DNA of 50,870 nt, taken from the NCBI GenBank assembly GCA_022841375.1, contig JALHRQ010000020.1:1-50870 (forward strand). Reading direction: 5' to 3'. The stretch's first letter is position 1. Each line of letters starts with the position of its first letter. The stretch comes from Burkholderiales bacterium (GTDB lineage: Bacteria; Pseudomonadota; Gammaproteobacteria; Burkholderiales; SG8-41). This document shows, piece by piece, positions 17,745-26,989 of this stretch. Under the pieces are notes generated by a model. The model did no database searches, was not told where the DNA came from, and saw only the letters and a list, made by a program, of their open reading frames with translations. The translations under genes and the position numbers were made by a program.

Positions 17745-17776
17745 TTGCCGCCGTTCGCATTGCCCAATGGCGGCAA
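17745..17776 (+). other. Intergenic hairpin upstream of the TerB-like gene
   Basis: TTGCCGCCGTT (17745-17755) pairs with AATGGCGGCAA (17766-17776) through 11 bp including one G-T pair, with a 10-base loop. No T-run follows, so it is not a classic terminator. It sits just before AGGAG of the next gene and could affect its translation or mRNA ends. Confidence 0.4.
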
Positions 17777-17791
17777 ACCCAGGAGACCGCC

Positions 17792-18724
17792 ATGATCGAG
17801 CAGGAACAGAAAGCCATACTGACCGCGTGCCTGATGGCCGCGTTCGCGGACGGCAATAAACACGAGCGCGAACGCGCTGAAATCAAAAGCATCGCAGAAT
17901 CATTGGCGGGCGAGGCCTCGATTAACCTCAGCGCGCTCGTCCAGGACGTATTGCTCAAACGTGCATCGCTGCCGGCGCTGGCCGCTGCATTAAGCACGCC
18001 GCAATCGCGCCAGCTTGCCTATGAAATGGCGGTCTGCGTCTGCGACGCCGACGGCGCTCAATCTCCGGCCGAGCGCGAGTTCCTCAGCGCGCTACGCGGT
18101 GCGCTGGGGGCCGATGCCGGCGCGGCGGAAGTCTTTGCCGCGGAAGCAGAAAGAATCGTCGAAGTACCGGTAGCGCCGTTGACGCCGGTCGCTGCTGCAT
18201 CAACGATGAACCGAGAAGAAATGGACAAGGCCATCCTCGATGCCGCCATCCTCAATGGAGCCATCGAACTGCTGCCCGAATCGCTGGCGACGATGGCGAT
18301 CATTCCATTGCAGATGAAGCTGGTTTACCGGATCGGCAAGTCGTATGGCTACGAACTTGACCGCGGCCACATCAAGGATTTTCTGGCCACTGCCGGCGTC
18401 GGCCTGACTTCGCAGTACCTCGAACAGGCCGGACGCAAGCTGCTCGGCGGATTGCTGCGTGGTGTCGGCGGCGGACTGCTCGGCGGCCTCGGCAAACAAG
18501 CCGTGAGTTCGGGCATGAGTTTCGCCAGCACCTATGCGCTGGGCCAGGTCGCGCGCCACTACTACGCCGGCGGCCGCACCTTAAATGCACAGATGCTGCG
18601 CGATGCCTTCAGCGAAATGTTGGGCGAAGCGAAAACCCTGCAATCGCGTTACCTGCCGCAGATGCAGGCGCAGGCCCGCACGCTGGATGCGGGGCGCCTG
18701 CTGAACCTCGTGCAGCGGAGTTAA
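17792..18724 (+). CDS. TerB-like/DUF697-like protein
   Basis: A 310-residue protein. The first 120 residues form a TerB-like acidic helical domain (CLMAAFADGNKHERERAEIKSI and later VCDADGAQSPAEREFLSALR, two EF-like acidic turns). The C-terminal half has Gly-rich LGGLLRGVGGGLLGGLGKQA and FASTYALGQVARHYYAGG, resembling the DUF697/YcjF type, which is membrane-associated. It may sense or bind metal near the membrane. Function unknown. AGGAGA precedes the ATG. Not clearly tied to the SDR upstream (72 bp gap with a hairpin). Confidence 0.75.
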   Translation: MIEQEQKAILTACLMAAFADGNKHERERAEIKSIAESLAGEASINLSALVQDVLLKRASLPALAAALSTPQSRQLAYEMAVCVCDADGAQSPAEREFLSALRGALGADAGAAEVFAAEAERIVEVPVAPLTPVAAASTMNREEMDKAILDAAILNGAIELLPESLATMAIIPLQMKLVYRIGKSYGYELDRGHIKDFLATAGVGLTSQYLEQAGRKLLGGLLRGVGGGLLGGLGKQAVSSGMSFASTYALGQVARHYYAGGRTLNAQMLRDAFSEMLGEAKTLQSRYLPQMQAQARTLDAGRLLNLVQRS

Positions 18725-18776
18725 GTCACTCCTCTGGAACCGTTACAAGTATATTATTTTATTGATTATTTTAAGA

Positions 18777-19961
18777 TTACTTGCGGGTACCGGCCGCACT
18801 CAAAGCCGGCACCCCCGACGCGCGCACCAGCACCTGCCCCTCAAACATCCGCCGCTGCGTGCGATAAAACGCCCCCTGCTCGGCGTGCCAGCCACTGTCT
18901 TTGTGCCGGACCGTCGCCGCCACGGTCAGAATGCCCGAAGGCATGCCGATGCGGATCGGCGCTTCGGCATCAGGCCCCTTGCGCAGCACTTCGCTGACCA
19001 CAGACCCTTCGATGCGCGACGCAACCGCCATGCACAGCGAAACCGTCAGCGGCAGTGCGCGGTGCGGCTGACCGTTGGAGATCACCCGTCCCGTCAGATC
19101 AATGTCGTCCGCTTTGATGGATTCACCCGATAGCAGCTTCGCATCCTGCGGCGCGGAAACAAAACCGATGAACGGTACGGATTTGCGTTTGGCGGCCTCT
19201 TCGAGGTTCGGCGCAATGCCCATCGCCACCGATGCGGCCATGCGGATCGCAGACAGCTTTTGCATGGCCGCTGCATTCGCTTCCAGCGGCTCCGGCAGTT
19301 CGATGCCGGTAAGGCCGATGTCTTTGGCATTCACCCATACCGTAGCATTGGCCGCATCGACCATCGACACGCGGATCTTGCCGAGGCCCGGCACATCCAG
19401 CGTATCGACCGCATTGCCGGTGGGCAGCAGCTTGCCGGTGGTCGCGCCACCGGGATCGCGGAATTCGAGCTTGACCGGCGACCCGGTGCCGGAGACGCCG
19501 GGGATTGCCAGATCGCCATCGACTGCGGCGAGGCCCTCATCGACGCTGAACAGCGCATGGATGATTTTTTTGGTGTTGGTGTTGTGAATGCGTACCAGCG
19601 CTTCGCGGCCCGACACCTTGACCAGGCCTTCATCCAGCGCAAACGGCCCCATCGCTGAGGACATGTTGCCGCAGTTCGCGCCGTAATCGACCTTGGCCTC
19701 CTTCACCTGCACCTGGGCGAAGGTATAGTCAATGTCGGCATCCGGCCGCGTCGGCGGCCCGACCACACAGACTTTGGACAGCGAAGATACGCCACCACCC
19801 ATGCCATCGAGCTGCCGGCCGTTGGGATCGGGACTGCCGATCGCTGCGAGGAAAATCTCGTCCCACAACGCGCGATCCTGCGGCAGGTCCTTCTGGTTGA
19901 ACACGACGGCGTTGCTGGTGCCGCCGCGCATGAATACGGCCGGTAATTTAAGTTGTTTCAT
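18777..19961 (-). CDS. PrpF-like 2-methylaconitate isomerase / oxalomesaconate tautomerase family
   Basis: A 394-residue PrpF-family protein, of diaminopimelate-epimerase fold. FMRGGTSNAVVF near the N-terminus and DYGANCGNMSSAMGPFAL (catalytic Cys within ANCGN) are family signatures. Members isomerise double bonds in methylaconitate or tautomerise 4-oxalomesaconate in aromatic ring breakdown. No prpB/C/D genes are nearby, so a role in propionate use is not supported; the context favours some other unsaturated tricarboxylate. A ribosome site AGGAGATC lies before the ATG. It follows the FMN oxidase gene by about 30 bp. Confidence 0.87.
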   Translation of the reverse strand: MKQLKLPAVFMRGGTSNAVVFNQKDLPQDRALWDEIFLAAIGSPDPNGRQLDGMGGGVSSLSKVCVVGPPTRPDADIDYTFAQVQVKEAKVDYGANCGNMSSAMGPFALDEGLVKVSGREALVRIHNTNTKKIIHALFSVDEGLAAVDGDLAIPGVSGTGSPVKLEFRDPGGATTGKLLPTGNAVDTLDVPGLGKIRVSMVDAANATVWVNAKDIGLTGIELPEPLEANAAAMQKLSAIRMAASVAMGIAPNLEEAAKRKSVPFIGFVSAPQDAKLLSGESIKADDIDLTGRVISNGQPHRALPLTVSLCMAVASRIEGSVVSEVLRKGPDAEAPIRIGMPSGILTVAATVRHKDSGWHAEQGAFYRTQRRMFEGQVLVRASGVPALSAAGTRK

Positions 19962-19990
19962 GATGATCTCCTGATGTTGCTGTGCCTGAT

Positions 19991-21166
19991 TTACACGGAG
20001 TCAGGCATCTCCAGAAATTGGCGCCCGAGATCGGCGACACGGTTGCAGCCGAGCAGCGCCATCACCCGGTCGGTTTCGCTGCGCAGCAGTTCCAGCGCGC
20101 GCAACACCCCGGCTTCGCCGCCGACGGAAGCGCCATACAACGTTGCCCGGCCAAAAAACACGAAATCGGCACCCAGCGCCAGCGCCTTGACGATATCGGC
20201 GCCGCGGCGCACGCCGCTGTCAAACAGCACGGCCATCTTGCCATCCACCGCGTCAACGATTTCCGGCAGTGCAGCGATGGCCGCCCGCGCACCGTCAAGC
20301 TGACGTCCGCCGTGATTGGATACCACCACACCATCGGCGCCGTGCGCGAGAGCGAGGCGCGCGTCATCCGCGACCAGCACGCCTTTTACCAGCAGCTTGT
20401 GCGGCCAGATCGTACGCAGCCAGGCAATATCACTCCAGTCGAGCGCATCGCGACGTGCACGGAACGCAGAGAGATCCTTGGATACGATACGTCCACCCTC
20501 CTCGCTGTCGACATTGCGGAAACGGGGAACGCCGTCGGTGAGCAGCGTGCGTAAAAACACCTGGGTCAGCCAGCGCGGATGCAGCAGACCATCGACCACA
20601 TTGCGCGCATTGATACGGAACGGAATGGTGAAACCGTTACGCAGGTTGTACTCCCGGTTTGCGCCCACTGGCACATCGGTGGTGACCACCAGCGCTTCGA
20701 AACCCGCCGCCAGGGCGCGTTTGACCAGACGCTCCGCCGCGTCCCGGTCTTTGGACATATAAAGCTGAAACCATTTACTGCCCGCAGCCTCCCGCGCAAC
20801 ACGCTCCATCGCGACAAACGATGCCGTCGACAGCACGAAGGGCACCCCGGCAGATGCTGCAGCGCGCGCAAGTGCCACATCGGCATCGTGACAGTAAAGA
20901 CCGGCGGCGCCGGTCGGCGCGATGCCAAACGGTGCGGTGTAGGTTTTGCCGAACAACGTGTGCTGCAGTGATCTTGCTGACACATCAACCAGCGTCCGCG
21001 GCCGGAACAGGATGCGTTCCAGTGCATCACGGTTGGCCCTCATCGTGATGTCGTCTTCAGCGCCGCGCTCCAGATAATCCCATGCCACTTTGGGCAACCT
21101 GCGCTGCGCCAACTGGCGCAGGTCATGAATATTGTGAGCGACACGGAGGCTCATATTGAAGTTCAC
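19991..21166 (-). CDS. FMN-dependent alpha-hydroxy acid oxidase/dehydrogenase (LldD family)
   Basis: A 391-residue enzyme of the lactate/mandelate/glycolate oxidase family, which oxidises a 2-hydroxy acid to a keto acid. Visible motifs: FGIAPTGAAGL (FMN phosphate side), FQLYMSKDR, VVTTDVPVGANREYNLR, and the active-site SNHGGRQLDGA containing the catalytic His and Arg, then FDSGVRRGADIVKALALGA. The start may be GTG at 21166 or ATG at 21154 (four residues shorter); neither has a clear ribosome site. Transcribed with the PrpF-like gene. Several enzymes here handle 2-hydroxy acids. Confidence 0.9.
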   Translation of the reverse strand: MNFNMSLRVAHNIHDLRQLAQRRLPKVAWDYLERGAEDDITMRANRDALERILFRPRTLVDVSARSLQHTLFGKTYTAPFGIAPTGAAGLYCHDADVALARAAASAGVPFVLSTASFVAMERVAREAAGSKWFQLYMSKDRDAAERLVKRALAAGFEALVVTTDVPVGANREYNLRNGFTIPFRINARNVVDGLLHPRWLTQVFLRTLLTDGVPRFRNVDSEEGGRIVSKDLSAFRARRDALDWSDIAWLRTIWPHKLLVKGVLVADDARLALAHGADGVVVSNHGGRQLDGARAAIAALPEIVDAVDGKMAVLFDSGVRRGADIVKALALGADFVFFGRATLYGASVGGEAGVLRALELLRSETDRVMALLGCNRVADLGRQFLEMPDSV

Positions 21167-21320
21167 GATACGGATTTGGTGGCTGCATCTGCTGCACTTA
21201 AGGCCGGCGCAGATGAAATTTTTATCACGGACTGCGGTATTCTACTGTCATTCGCAGATCATAGCCCGCCGGCGCCGCCGGACAACACCGATTACAGCCA
21301 CACGCACAGGAATCCATCAT

Positions 21321-22142
21321 ATGACACGACGCGCCGCAACCGCTTCCGCCAAACACCGTCCCGCCAATTTCCGCAGCGCTGCACGTGCCGCTCGCGGCAT
21401 CAGTCCCGAAGAATGGCAGGCGCGCGTTGAACTGGCGGCCGCCTACCGACTGACGGCATTGATGGGCTGGACCGACATGCTGGGTACCCATATATCCTGC
21501 CGCGTCCCCGGCACCCACGACCAGTTCCTGATCAATCCCTATGGCCTGCTGTTCGAAGAAATGACCGCCTCCGATCTGATCAAATGCGATGTCGAGGGCG
21601 GCAAGCTTTCGGAATCGCCTTACGAAGTAAACTCGGCCGGATTCACCATCCACAGCGCCATTCATATGAACTGCCCGGATGCCGACGCCGTCATGCATTG
21701 CCATACCCAATACGGTGTAGCAGTCGCCTCACAGAAAGAGGGTTTGCTGCCGCTGACCCAGATGGCGCTGACCGCACTCTCGCAGGTGCGTTATCACGAT
21801 TTCGAAGGTGTCGCCGAAGACCACAATGAACGTGAGCGCCTGGTCAAGGACCTCGGCGACGGCGGCATGCTGATCCTGCGCAATCACGGCACCTTGAGCG
21901 TGGGCACCAGCATCGGCGAAATGTTCGCCCGCATGTACCGGCTGGAACGCGCCTGCAAAATGCAGATTACCGCCATGACCGGCGGCGCCGCATTGAACCT
22001 GCTTCCGGACGAGGTGGTGAAACATACCGTGGATCAGGGACAGTTCATCTACGGGCCCGGCGGTCGCGGCGCCGGCGGCAAACTGATGTGGGCGGCATTG
22101 ATGAGAAAACTGGATCGTGAATCGCCCGGCTACGCCTCCTGA
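21321..22142 (+). CDS. Class II aldolase/adducin family protein
   Basis: A 273-residue protein related to L-fuculose-1-phosphate aldolase. The metal-binding His residues are in MHCHTQYG and LRNHGTLSVG; DMLGTHISCRVPG and FLINPYGLLFEE are also conserved. Members cleave or decarboxylate sugar-acid-like substrates. The ATG at 21321 follows AGGA at a good distance. An in-frame start at 21156 would add 55 residues of low-complexity translation and is rejected. It ends just before a strong terminator. Confidence 0.88.
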   Translation: MTRRAATASAKHRPANFRSAARAARGISPEEWQARVELAAAYRLTALMGWTDMLGTHISCRVPGTHDQFLINPYGLLFEEMTASDLIKCDVEGGKLSESPYEVNSAGFTIHSAIHMNCPDADAVMHCHTQYGVAVASQKEGLLPLTQMALTALSQVRYHDFEGVAEDHNERERLVKDLGDGGMLILRNHGTLSVGTSIGEMFARMYRLERACKMQITAMTGGAALNLLPDEVVKHTVDQGQFIYGPGGRGAGGKLMWAALMRKLDRESPGYAS

Positions 22143-22159
22143 TCTCCTTTCATTCCTTC

Positions 22160-22202
22160 GGGGTGCAGCCGCCTGAACCGGCAGCCGCACCCCTGCTTTT
22201 TT
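22160..22202 (+). terminator. Rho-independent terminator after the aldolase gene
   Basis: GGGGTGC (22160-22166) pairs with GCACCCC (22187-22193), enclosing further GC-rich pairing, and a T-run ends the hairpin (22197-22202). It stands 18 bp after the aldolase stop. Confidence 0.8.
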
Positions 22203-23352
22203 GGCGTATGCCGCATTGAAACCGATCAACTTGATCACGCTGCTTACCCTGGCCCTGCAGGGCGGCCATATGGGCAGTCGCGTGGTTGCCTCGCTGCTGG
22301 CGTTGAGCCTCGGCGCCGGCCCTCTGCTGATCGGCGTGCTGATTGCGGCCTATTCGATATTCCCGCTGATATTCGCCCTCGTTGTCGGGCGCCTCTCTGA
22401 CCGCTACGGCTCTCGCTGGCCCATGCTCGGCGGCGCCATCACCTTTGGTTGTGGCCTGATCATCCCTGCCGTATCACCGACATTGCCGGCACTGTTCGTT
22501 TCCGCCCCGTTGATCGGCATCGGTTTCGTGTTTTTCAATGTCGCCGCACAAAATCTGGCCGGCACCCTCGGCAGCGCCGCCGAGCGCACCCGGAATTTCT
22601 CGACCATGGGCCTGGGTTATGCCGGCGGCCACATGATCGGCCCTGTTATCGCCGGCATCATGATCGACCGTTACGGCTTCGGTGCGGCCTATATCGCGTT
22701 TACCCTGCTGACGCTGGCACCGATCCTGGCGCTCGCTGCATCGCGACAACTGGGCGCCCATGGCGCACGCAGCGAACCGCCGGCCAGCAGCGCCTTTGAT
22801 CTGCTACGCCTGCCAGCGCTGCGCCGGATGATCATCGTCAGCGGCCTGGTGACCACCGGCTGGGATCTCTACACTTTCTATGTGCCGATTTACGGCCATT
22901 CGATCGGCCTGTCGGCGTCGACCATCGGCACCATTCTCGGGGCATTTGCTGCCGCCAGCTTCATTGTCCGTGTGGCGCTGCCGGTGCTGACACGCCGGTT
23001 CAGCGTTGAGACCGTGCTTGCGGCAGCGATGTGCATCGGCGCACTGCTGTTCCTGCCCTTCACTTTCATCGAATATGTACCAGGCCTGCTGGCCCTGTCC
23101 TTCGGCATCGGGCTGACTCTCGGCGTCAGCCAGCCGCTGACCCTTAACCTGACCTACAACCGTTCCCCGGCGGGCCGTTCCGGCGAAGTCACCGGTCTGC
23201 GCCTGACCATCAACAACATCACCCATATCGCCGTGCCGCTCGCCGCCGGATCCATCGGCGCGCTGCTCGGCATCGCCTCAGTATTCTGGGCCAGCGCAGT
23301 CATCCTGCTCGCCAGCGGTTACCTCTCTCACATCGACCGGCACAACAAATAA
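22201..23352 (+). CDS. MFS transporter
   Basis: A protein of about 383 residues with about 12 membrane segments. GRLSDRYGSRWPMLGG is the MFS loop 2-3 motif. The start is uncertain: the outer TTG (22201) lies inside the T-run of the upstream terminator, an inner TTG at 22216 still keeps helix 1 (NLITLLTLAL), and an ATG at 22270 cuts into it. No ribosome site supports any of them. It ends next to a terminator hairpin. Substrate unknown; the neighbours suggest an organic acid. Confidence 0.83.
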   Translation: MAYAALKPINLITLLTLALQGGHMGSRVVASLLALSLGAGPLLIGVLIAAYSIFPLIFALVVGRLSDRYGSRWPMLGGAITFGCGLIIPAVSPTLPALFVSAPLIGIGFVFFNVAAQNLAGTLGSAAERTRNFSTMGLGYAGGHMIGPVIAGIMIDRYGFGAAYIAFTLLTLAPILALAASRQLGAHGARSEPPASSAFDLLRLPALRRMIIVSGLVTTGWDLYTFYVPIYGHSIGLSASTIGTILGAFAAASFIVRVALPVLTRRFSVETVLAAAMCIGALLFLPFTFIEYVPGLLALSFGIGLTLGVSQPLTLNLTYNRSPAGRSGEVTGLRLTINNITHIAVPLAAGSIGALLGIASVFWASAVILLASGYLSHIDRHNK

Positions 23353-23387
23353 AAACGTCGTGTGCGGTTGCCCGCTCACGACGTTTT
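23352..23387. terminator. Bidirectional terminator between convergent genes
   Basis: AAAACGTCGTG (23352-23362) pairs with CACGACGTTTT (23377-23387), 11 bp perfect with a 14-base loop and A/T tails at both sides. It lies between the MFS gene (+) and the Bug receptor gene (-) and could stop both. Confidence 0.75.
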
Positions 23388-23419
23388 ACAGCAGCTGTCG
23401 CCGCCGAAGAAGGTGAAAC

Positions 23420-24406
23420 TTATTTGAGCGAGATGCCCGCAGCCTTGACGACCTTGCCGTATTTTTCAAGCTCGGTCTTCATCAGCGTATTCATTTCCGC
23501 CGGGGTATTGGTCACTCCACTCGCGCCGTTCTTTTCGAACTGTGCCTTCATCTCCGCGTTGTTGGCGATGTCAGTCAGTTCTTTCTGCAGACGGGTCAGG
23601 ATCGGCTTCGGGGTGCCCTTGGGCGCGAAAAAACCCAGCCATAGCGAAACTTCGAATCCCGGATAACCCGACTCGGCAACGGTCGGCACATTGGGTAATG
23701 CCGGCGAGCGCCTTGAGGTCCCCACTGCGATCGGGCGCAAACGGCCCGCTTGCGCATGCGGCAGTACTGCCGGCATGCTGCCGAACAGCGCCTGCACCTG
23801 TCCGCCGAGCGTTGCCGCCCCCGCAGGACCGTTGCCGTTGTAGGGCACATGCACGATATCAACGCCGGCAGCGCCCTTGAGCATTTCCATCGCCAGTTGT
23901 GTCGTCGATCCGGTACCGGCCGAGGCGTAGTTCATTTTGCCCGGCTGCGATTTTGCCAGCGCAACGAATTCCTTCAGATTGTTTGCCTTGACGCCCGGGT
24001 GCAGCACCAGCAGGTAAGGTGTCGAAGCCACCAGCGTGATGGGCTCAAAATCCTTGACCGGGTCATAGTTGACCTTGGCATAAGCGGCAGGTGCAATCAC
24101 GTGGGTGCTTGTGGTGCCCATGGTCAGGGTATGACCGTCGGGCGTCGCCTTGGCGGCAATTTCGGTACCGATCGTGCCGCCGGCACCACCGCGATTGTCG
24201 ACGATGACTTGTTGCCCGAGCTTTTCGCCCAGACGTTGCCCAACCAGACGCGCGATGATGTCGGTGGATCCGCCCGCCGGGAACGCCACGATCAAGCGGA
24301 TCGGCTTGGTCGGGTAAGTCTGCGCCACAGTAGTCATCGGCAGCGCAAGGACTGCGCTCGTGATCACGCCTGCGAACAGCGCCTTCATTTTTGGTTTGGT
24401 TTGCAT
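23420..24406 (-). CDS. tctC: Bug/TctC-family solute receptor of the tct cluster
   Basis: A 328-residue receptor next to tctA and tctB, so it is the likely binding partner of that transporter. The signal peptide is about residues 1-28 (AGVITSAVLALPMTTVAQ). YPTKPIRLIVAFPAGGSTDIIARLV and VIDNRGGAGGTIGTEIA are the family's ligand-binding loops. The tctC gene follows tctA with a strong terminator between them, so it may have separate dosage. GGAGAGG precedes the ATG. Confidence 0.92.
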   Translation of the reverse strand: MQTKPKMKALFAGVITSAVLALPMTTVAQTYPTKPIRLIVAFPAGGSTDIIARLVGQRLGEKLGQQVIVDNRGGAGGTIGTEIAAKATPDGHTLTMGTTSTHVIAPAAYAKVNYDPVKDFEPITLVASTPYLLVLHPGVKANNLKEFVALAKSQPGKMNYASAGTGSTTQLAMEMLKGAAGVDIVHVPYNGNGPAGAATLGGQVQALFGSMPAVLPHAQAGRLRPIAVGTSRRSPALPNVPTVAESGYPGFEVSLWLGFFAPKGTPKPILTRLQKELTDIANNAEMKAQFEKNGASGVTNTPAEMNTLMKTELEKYGKVVKAAGISLK

Positions 24407-24425
24407 TTTTTCCTCTCCTCAAAAA

Positions 24426-24454
24426 AAAGCACGCGGCAAGATGCCGCGTGCTTT
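24426..24454 (-). terminator. Terminator between tctA and tctC
   Basis: A 13-bp perfect stem (24426-24438 with 24442-24454), 3-base loop, GC-rich core GCACGCGGCA. On the - strand it runs into T8 (24421-24428 complement). It lies after the tctA stop and before the tctC start, so it should limit read-through from tctBA into tctC. Confidence 0.8.
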
Positions 24455-24493
24455 GACTTTCTCACTAAAACAACCTGAACTGGTGCTGATCGA

Positions 24494-26020
24494 TTACAGC
24501 GCTTCCGAGTCAGCCACAGCTTCCTCGCGCTTCTTGCGGAAGGAAGGAATAATCATGAACGTCAGCAGCAGCGCAGTGGCCACCAGGAAAGCGGCGCTGA
24601 TCGGCCGCGTGATGAACACCGTCGGATCACCGCGTGAAATCAGCAATGCACGACGCAGGTTTTCTTCCATCAGCGGGCCGAGCACGAACGCCAGAATCAA
24701 TGGCGCGGGTTCGCACTTCAGTTTGAGGAAGATGTAACCCAGGATGCCGAACAGAATCGTCATGTAGATATCGAGGTCAAGGTTGTTCACGCTGTAAACA
24801 CCGATCGCCATGAACACCATGATCGCCGGGAACAGGAAACGGTATGGCACCTTGAGCAATTTGATCCACAGGCCGACCAGCGGCAGGTTCAGGATCACCA
24901 GCATCGCGTTACCAATCCACATACTCGCGATCAGGCCCCAGAACAGGTCGGGACGCTGAGTCATCACCTGCGGGCCGGGAGCAATACCCTGAATCGTCAG
25001 TGCACCAAGCAGCAGCGCCATTGTTGCACCGTGGGGGATGCCCAGGGTCAACGTGGTGATGAACGCACACTGCACTGCGGCGTTGTTCGCCGATTCCGGA
25101 GCAGCCACACCTTCAATCGCACCCTTACCAAACCGCGAAGGATCTTTAGCCAGTTTTTTCTCAACCGCGTAGGCCGAGAATGCGCTGATCGTCGGACCGC
25201 CGCCCGGCAAGGTACCGAAAAAGGCGCCGATCGCAGTACCACGGACAATTGCACCAAAAGCGGCTTTCATGTCCGTGACCGTAGGCATCAGGCCGGTAAT
25301 TTTCTGGTTCAGAATATCGCGGCTCGCGGTATCCGCTTTGTCCTGCAGATTGCTCAGGATCTCGGCAAAACCGAACAGGCCCATCGCGACCACAACGAAG
25401 CTCAGGCCGTCAGCCAGCCCGGACGCGCCGAAGGTGAAGCGCGACATGCCCGAGTTGACGTCCGTGCCGACAATACCGACCAGCAGACCGAGCACGATCA
25501 TGCAAATCGTTTTCAGCATCGAACCGTGCGCCAGCACTGCAGCCGCAATCAGCGCCATGACCATCAGCGAGAAGTATTCGGGAGCACCGAATTTCAGCGC
25601 GATTTCGGCGAGGGGTGGTCCGAGCAGCGCCACCAGGATGGTACCGACCGTGCCGGCGAAGAATGAACCGATCGCGGCAATTGCCAGGGCAGGACCTGCA
25701 CGGCCCTGACGAGCCATGGCGTATCCGTCCATACAGGTCACCACCGAAGCCGATTCGCCCGGAAGGTTCACCAGAATGGCGGTCGTTGAACCGCCGTATT
25801 GCGTGCCGTAGTAAATACCGGACAGCATGATGATGGCGCCGACCGCGTCCAGATTGAACGTCAGCGGCAGCAGCATGGCCACTGCAGCAACCGGACCGAT
25901 ACCGGGCAATACGCCGATCAGCGTGCCAACCAGCACACCGATGAAGCAGTAAAACAGATTGACCGGCGAAACGGCTGTCGAGAAGCCCAGCGCCAGATTC
26001 GAAATGATGTCAGCTTCCAT
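24494..26020 (-). CDS. tctA: Tripartite tricarboxylate transporter large permease TctA
   Basis: A 508-residue inner-membrane protein with about 11-12 hydrophobic segments, the normal size for TctA. GTLIGVLPGIGPVAAVAMLLPLT near the N-terminus and GTAIGAFFGTLPGGGPTISAF in the middle are the two repeated GxLPGxGP family motifs. IYYGTQYGGSTTAILVNLPGE is also diagnostic. It uses an ion gradient to import a carboxylate handed over by a periplasmic receptor. It starts one base after the tctB stop. Confidence 0.96.
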   Translation of the reverse strand: MEADIISNLALGFSTAVSPVNLFYCFIGVLVGTLIGVLPGIGPVAAVAMLLPLTFNLDAVGAIIMLSGIYYGTQYGGSTTAILVNLPGESASVVTCMDGYAMARQGRAGPALAIAAIGSFFAGTVGTILVALLGPPLAEIALKFGAPEYFSLMVMALIAAAVLAHGSMLKTICMIVLGLLVGIVGTDVNSGMSRFTFGASGLADGLSFVVVAMGLFGFAEILSNLQDKADTASRDILNQKITGLMPTVTDMKAAFGAIVRGTAIGAFFGTLPGGGPTISAFSAYAVEKKLAKDPSRFGKGAIEGVAAPESANNAAVQCAFITTLTLGIPHGATMALLLGALTIQGIAPGPQVMTQRPDLFWGLIASMWIGNAMLVILNLPLVGLWIKLLKVPYRFLFPAIMVFMAIGVYSVNNLDLDIYMTILFGILGYIFLKLKCEPAPLILAFVLGPLMEENLRRALLISRGDPTVFITRPISAAFLVATALLLTFMIIPSFRKKREEAVADSEAL

Positions 26021-26021
26021 G

Positions 26022-26471
26022 TTATCTCCACCAGAACAGCGGGAACGGCAGTTCGATGCCGTAAATGAAAATGCCGACAGCCCCTGCGATCAGCACCGCG
26101 GTCATTACAAGCACTTCGACCACATTGAACTTCTGCCCGGCGGCGGCGGTAACCACCGACAGGCCGAACAGCGCCGGAATAAAGCCAATGTGATCCACAC
26201 CCCAGCCGAAGAGCACAAAACCCACGCTCAACATGATCATCGGCTTCCAGGCGAACGGTGTAATTTTGCCACCGCCCTCTGACTTCAGCGACATCAATGC
26301 AACGATCGCACCCAAGGTCAGCATGATCCCGCCGAGATAGGTCGGGAAATAACCCGGACCCATACGGCTGGCAGTACCCATCGGATAGTCGGTCGACAGC
26401 CAGATGGCAAGTGCTCCGAAGCCGACGAACATCAAACCGGCCCAGAAGTCTTCCTGATTCTTGATTTTCAA
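26022..26471 (-). CDS. tctB: Tripartite tricarboxylate transporter small subunit TctB
   Basis: A 149-residue protein with four hydrophobic segments and the family's MGPGYFPTYLGGIMLTLG motif. The start is a TTG at 26471: GGAGG stands nine bases before it, while the first ATG frame at 26570 would add 33 residues rich in charged and aromatic residues before the conserved start. Coupled with tctA. Confidence 0.9.
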   Translation of the reverse strand: MKIKNQEDFWAGLMFVGFGALAIWLSTDYPMGTASRMGPGYFPTYLGGIMLTLGAIVALMSLKSEGGGKITPFAWKPMIMLSVGFVLFGWGVDHIGFIPALFGLSVVTAAAGQKFNVVEVLVMTAVLIAGAVGIFIYGIELPFPLFWWR

Positions 26472-26989
26472 AATAAACACCCTCCAGATTTCAAAAACAG
26501 ATACCGGAACGAACCACACTTCCGGTGCGATGTACCGCACATCGCGCTTGACCTGCAATCCAAGCGGCACCTGCTAACTAGTTCCTTTTTCGGCACTAAT
26601 TTATTGTGCTTATACGCCGGAACCGAACTCTACACGAAGGCTCGAAGGCAACAAAGCTTTTTCAGCTCTCGGATGGTGCGGCGCACAATAGAATTTCACC
26701 CGCTCATTCAGTTGATTGCACGACTTAGAACTTCGTTGCGCAACCCGCAAAATCGCACGCAGTCTAGGTGCCGGCGCTTACGGTTGGCTTACGGTTGACT
26801 TACGCGCGCTGCAGATCGAATTCGCAACCGTAGGAGAACCAATAACCTTCGGAAATTACCGTCGGAACATCAATCCTGAGCGCTGGCTTCACCTGCCAAA
26901 ACCCCAACTCAGGGAAAACACCGATGCGCAATCATGGTGCAGCACTTATGAGCGGGAACCCTGATGCAAATCAGACCCCGCCATCCCCG
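26472..26989. other. Intergenic region upstream of tctBAC, no gene supported
   Basis: About 520 bp. Two short + strand frames (26604-26798 and 26716-26964) have no domain and poor coding character. It holds the GGAGG ribosome site of tctB, an AT-rich strip (26585-26607) and an 11-bp tandem repeat (26776-26808). It should contain the promoter of tctBA, but no convincing -35/-10 pair was found. Confidence 0.6.
26776..26808 (+). repeat. 11-bp tandem repeat upstream of tctBAC
   Basis: GCTTACGGTTG occurs twice in a row (26776-26786, 26787-26797), followed by a partial third ACTTACGCGCG. An inverted CAACCGTA lies at 26825-26832. Spacing of one helical turn suggests binding sites for a regulator, possibly of the tct genes. 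Confidence 0.6.

Noticed and set aside
26604-26964. Two short + strand frames in the tctB upstream region
   Set aside because: No recognisable domain or ribosome site, and AT/GC pattern unlike the genes around; treated as regulatory DNA.
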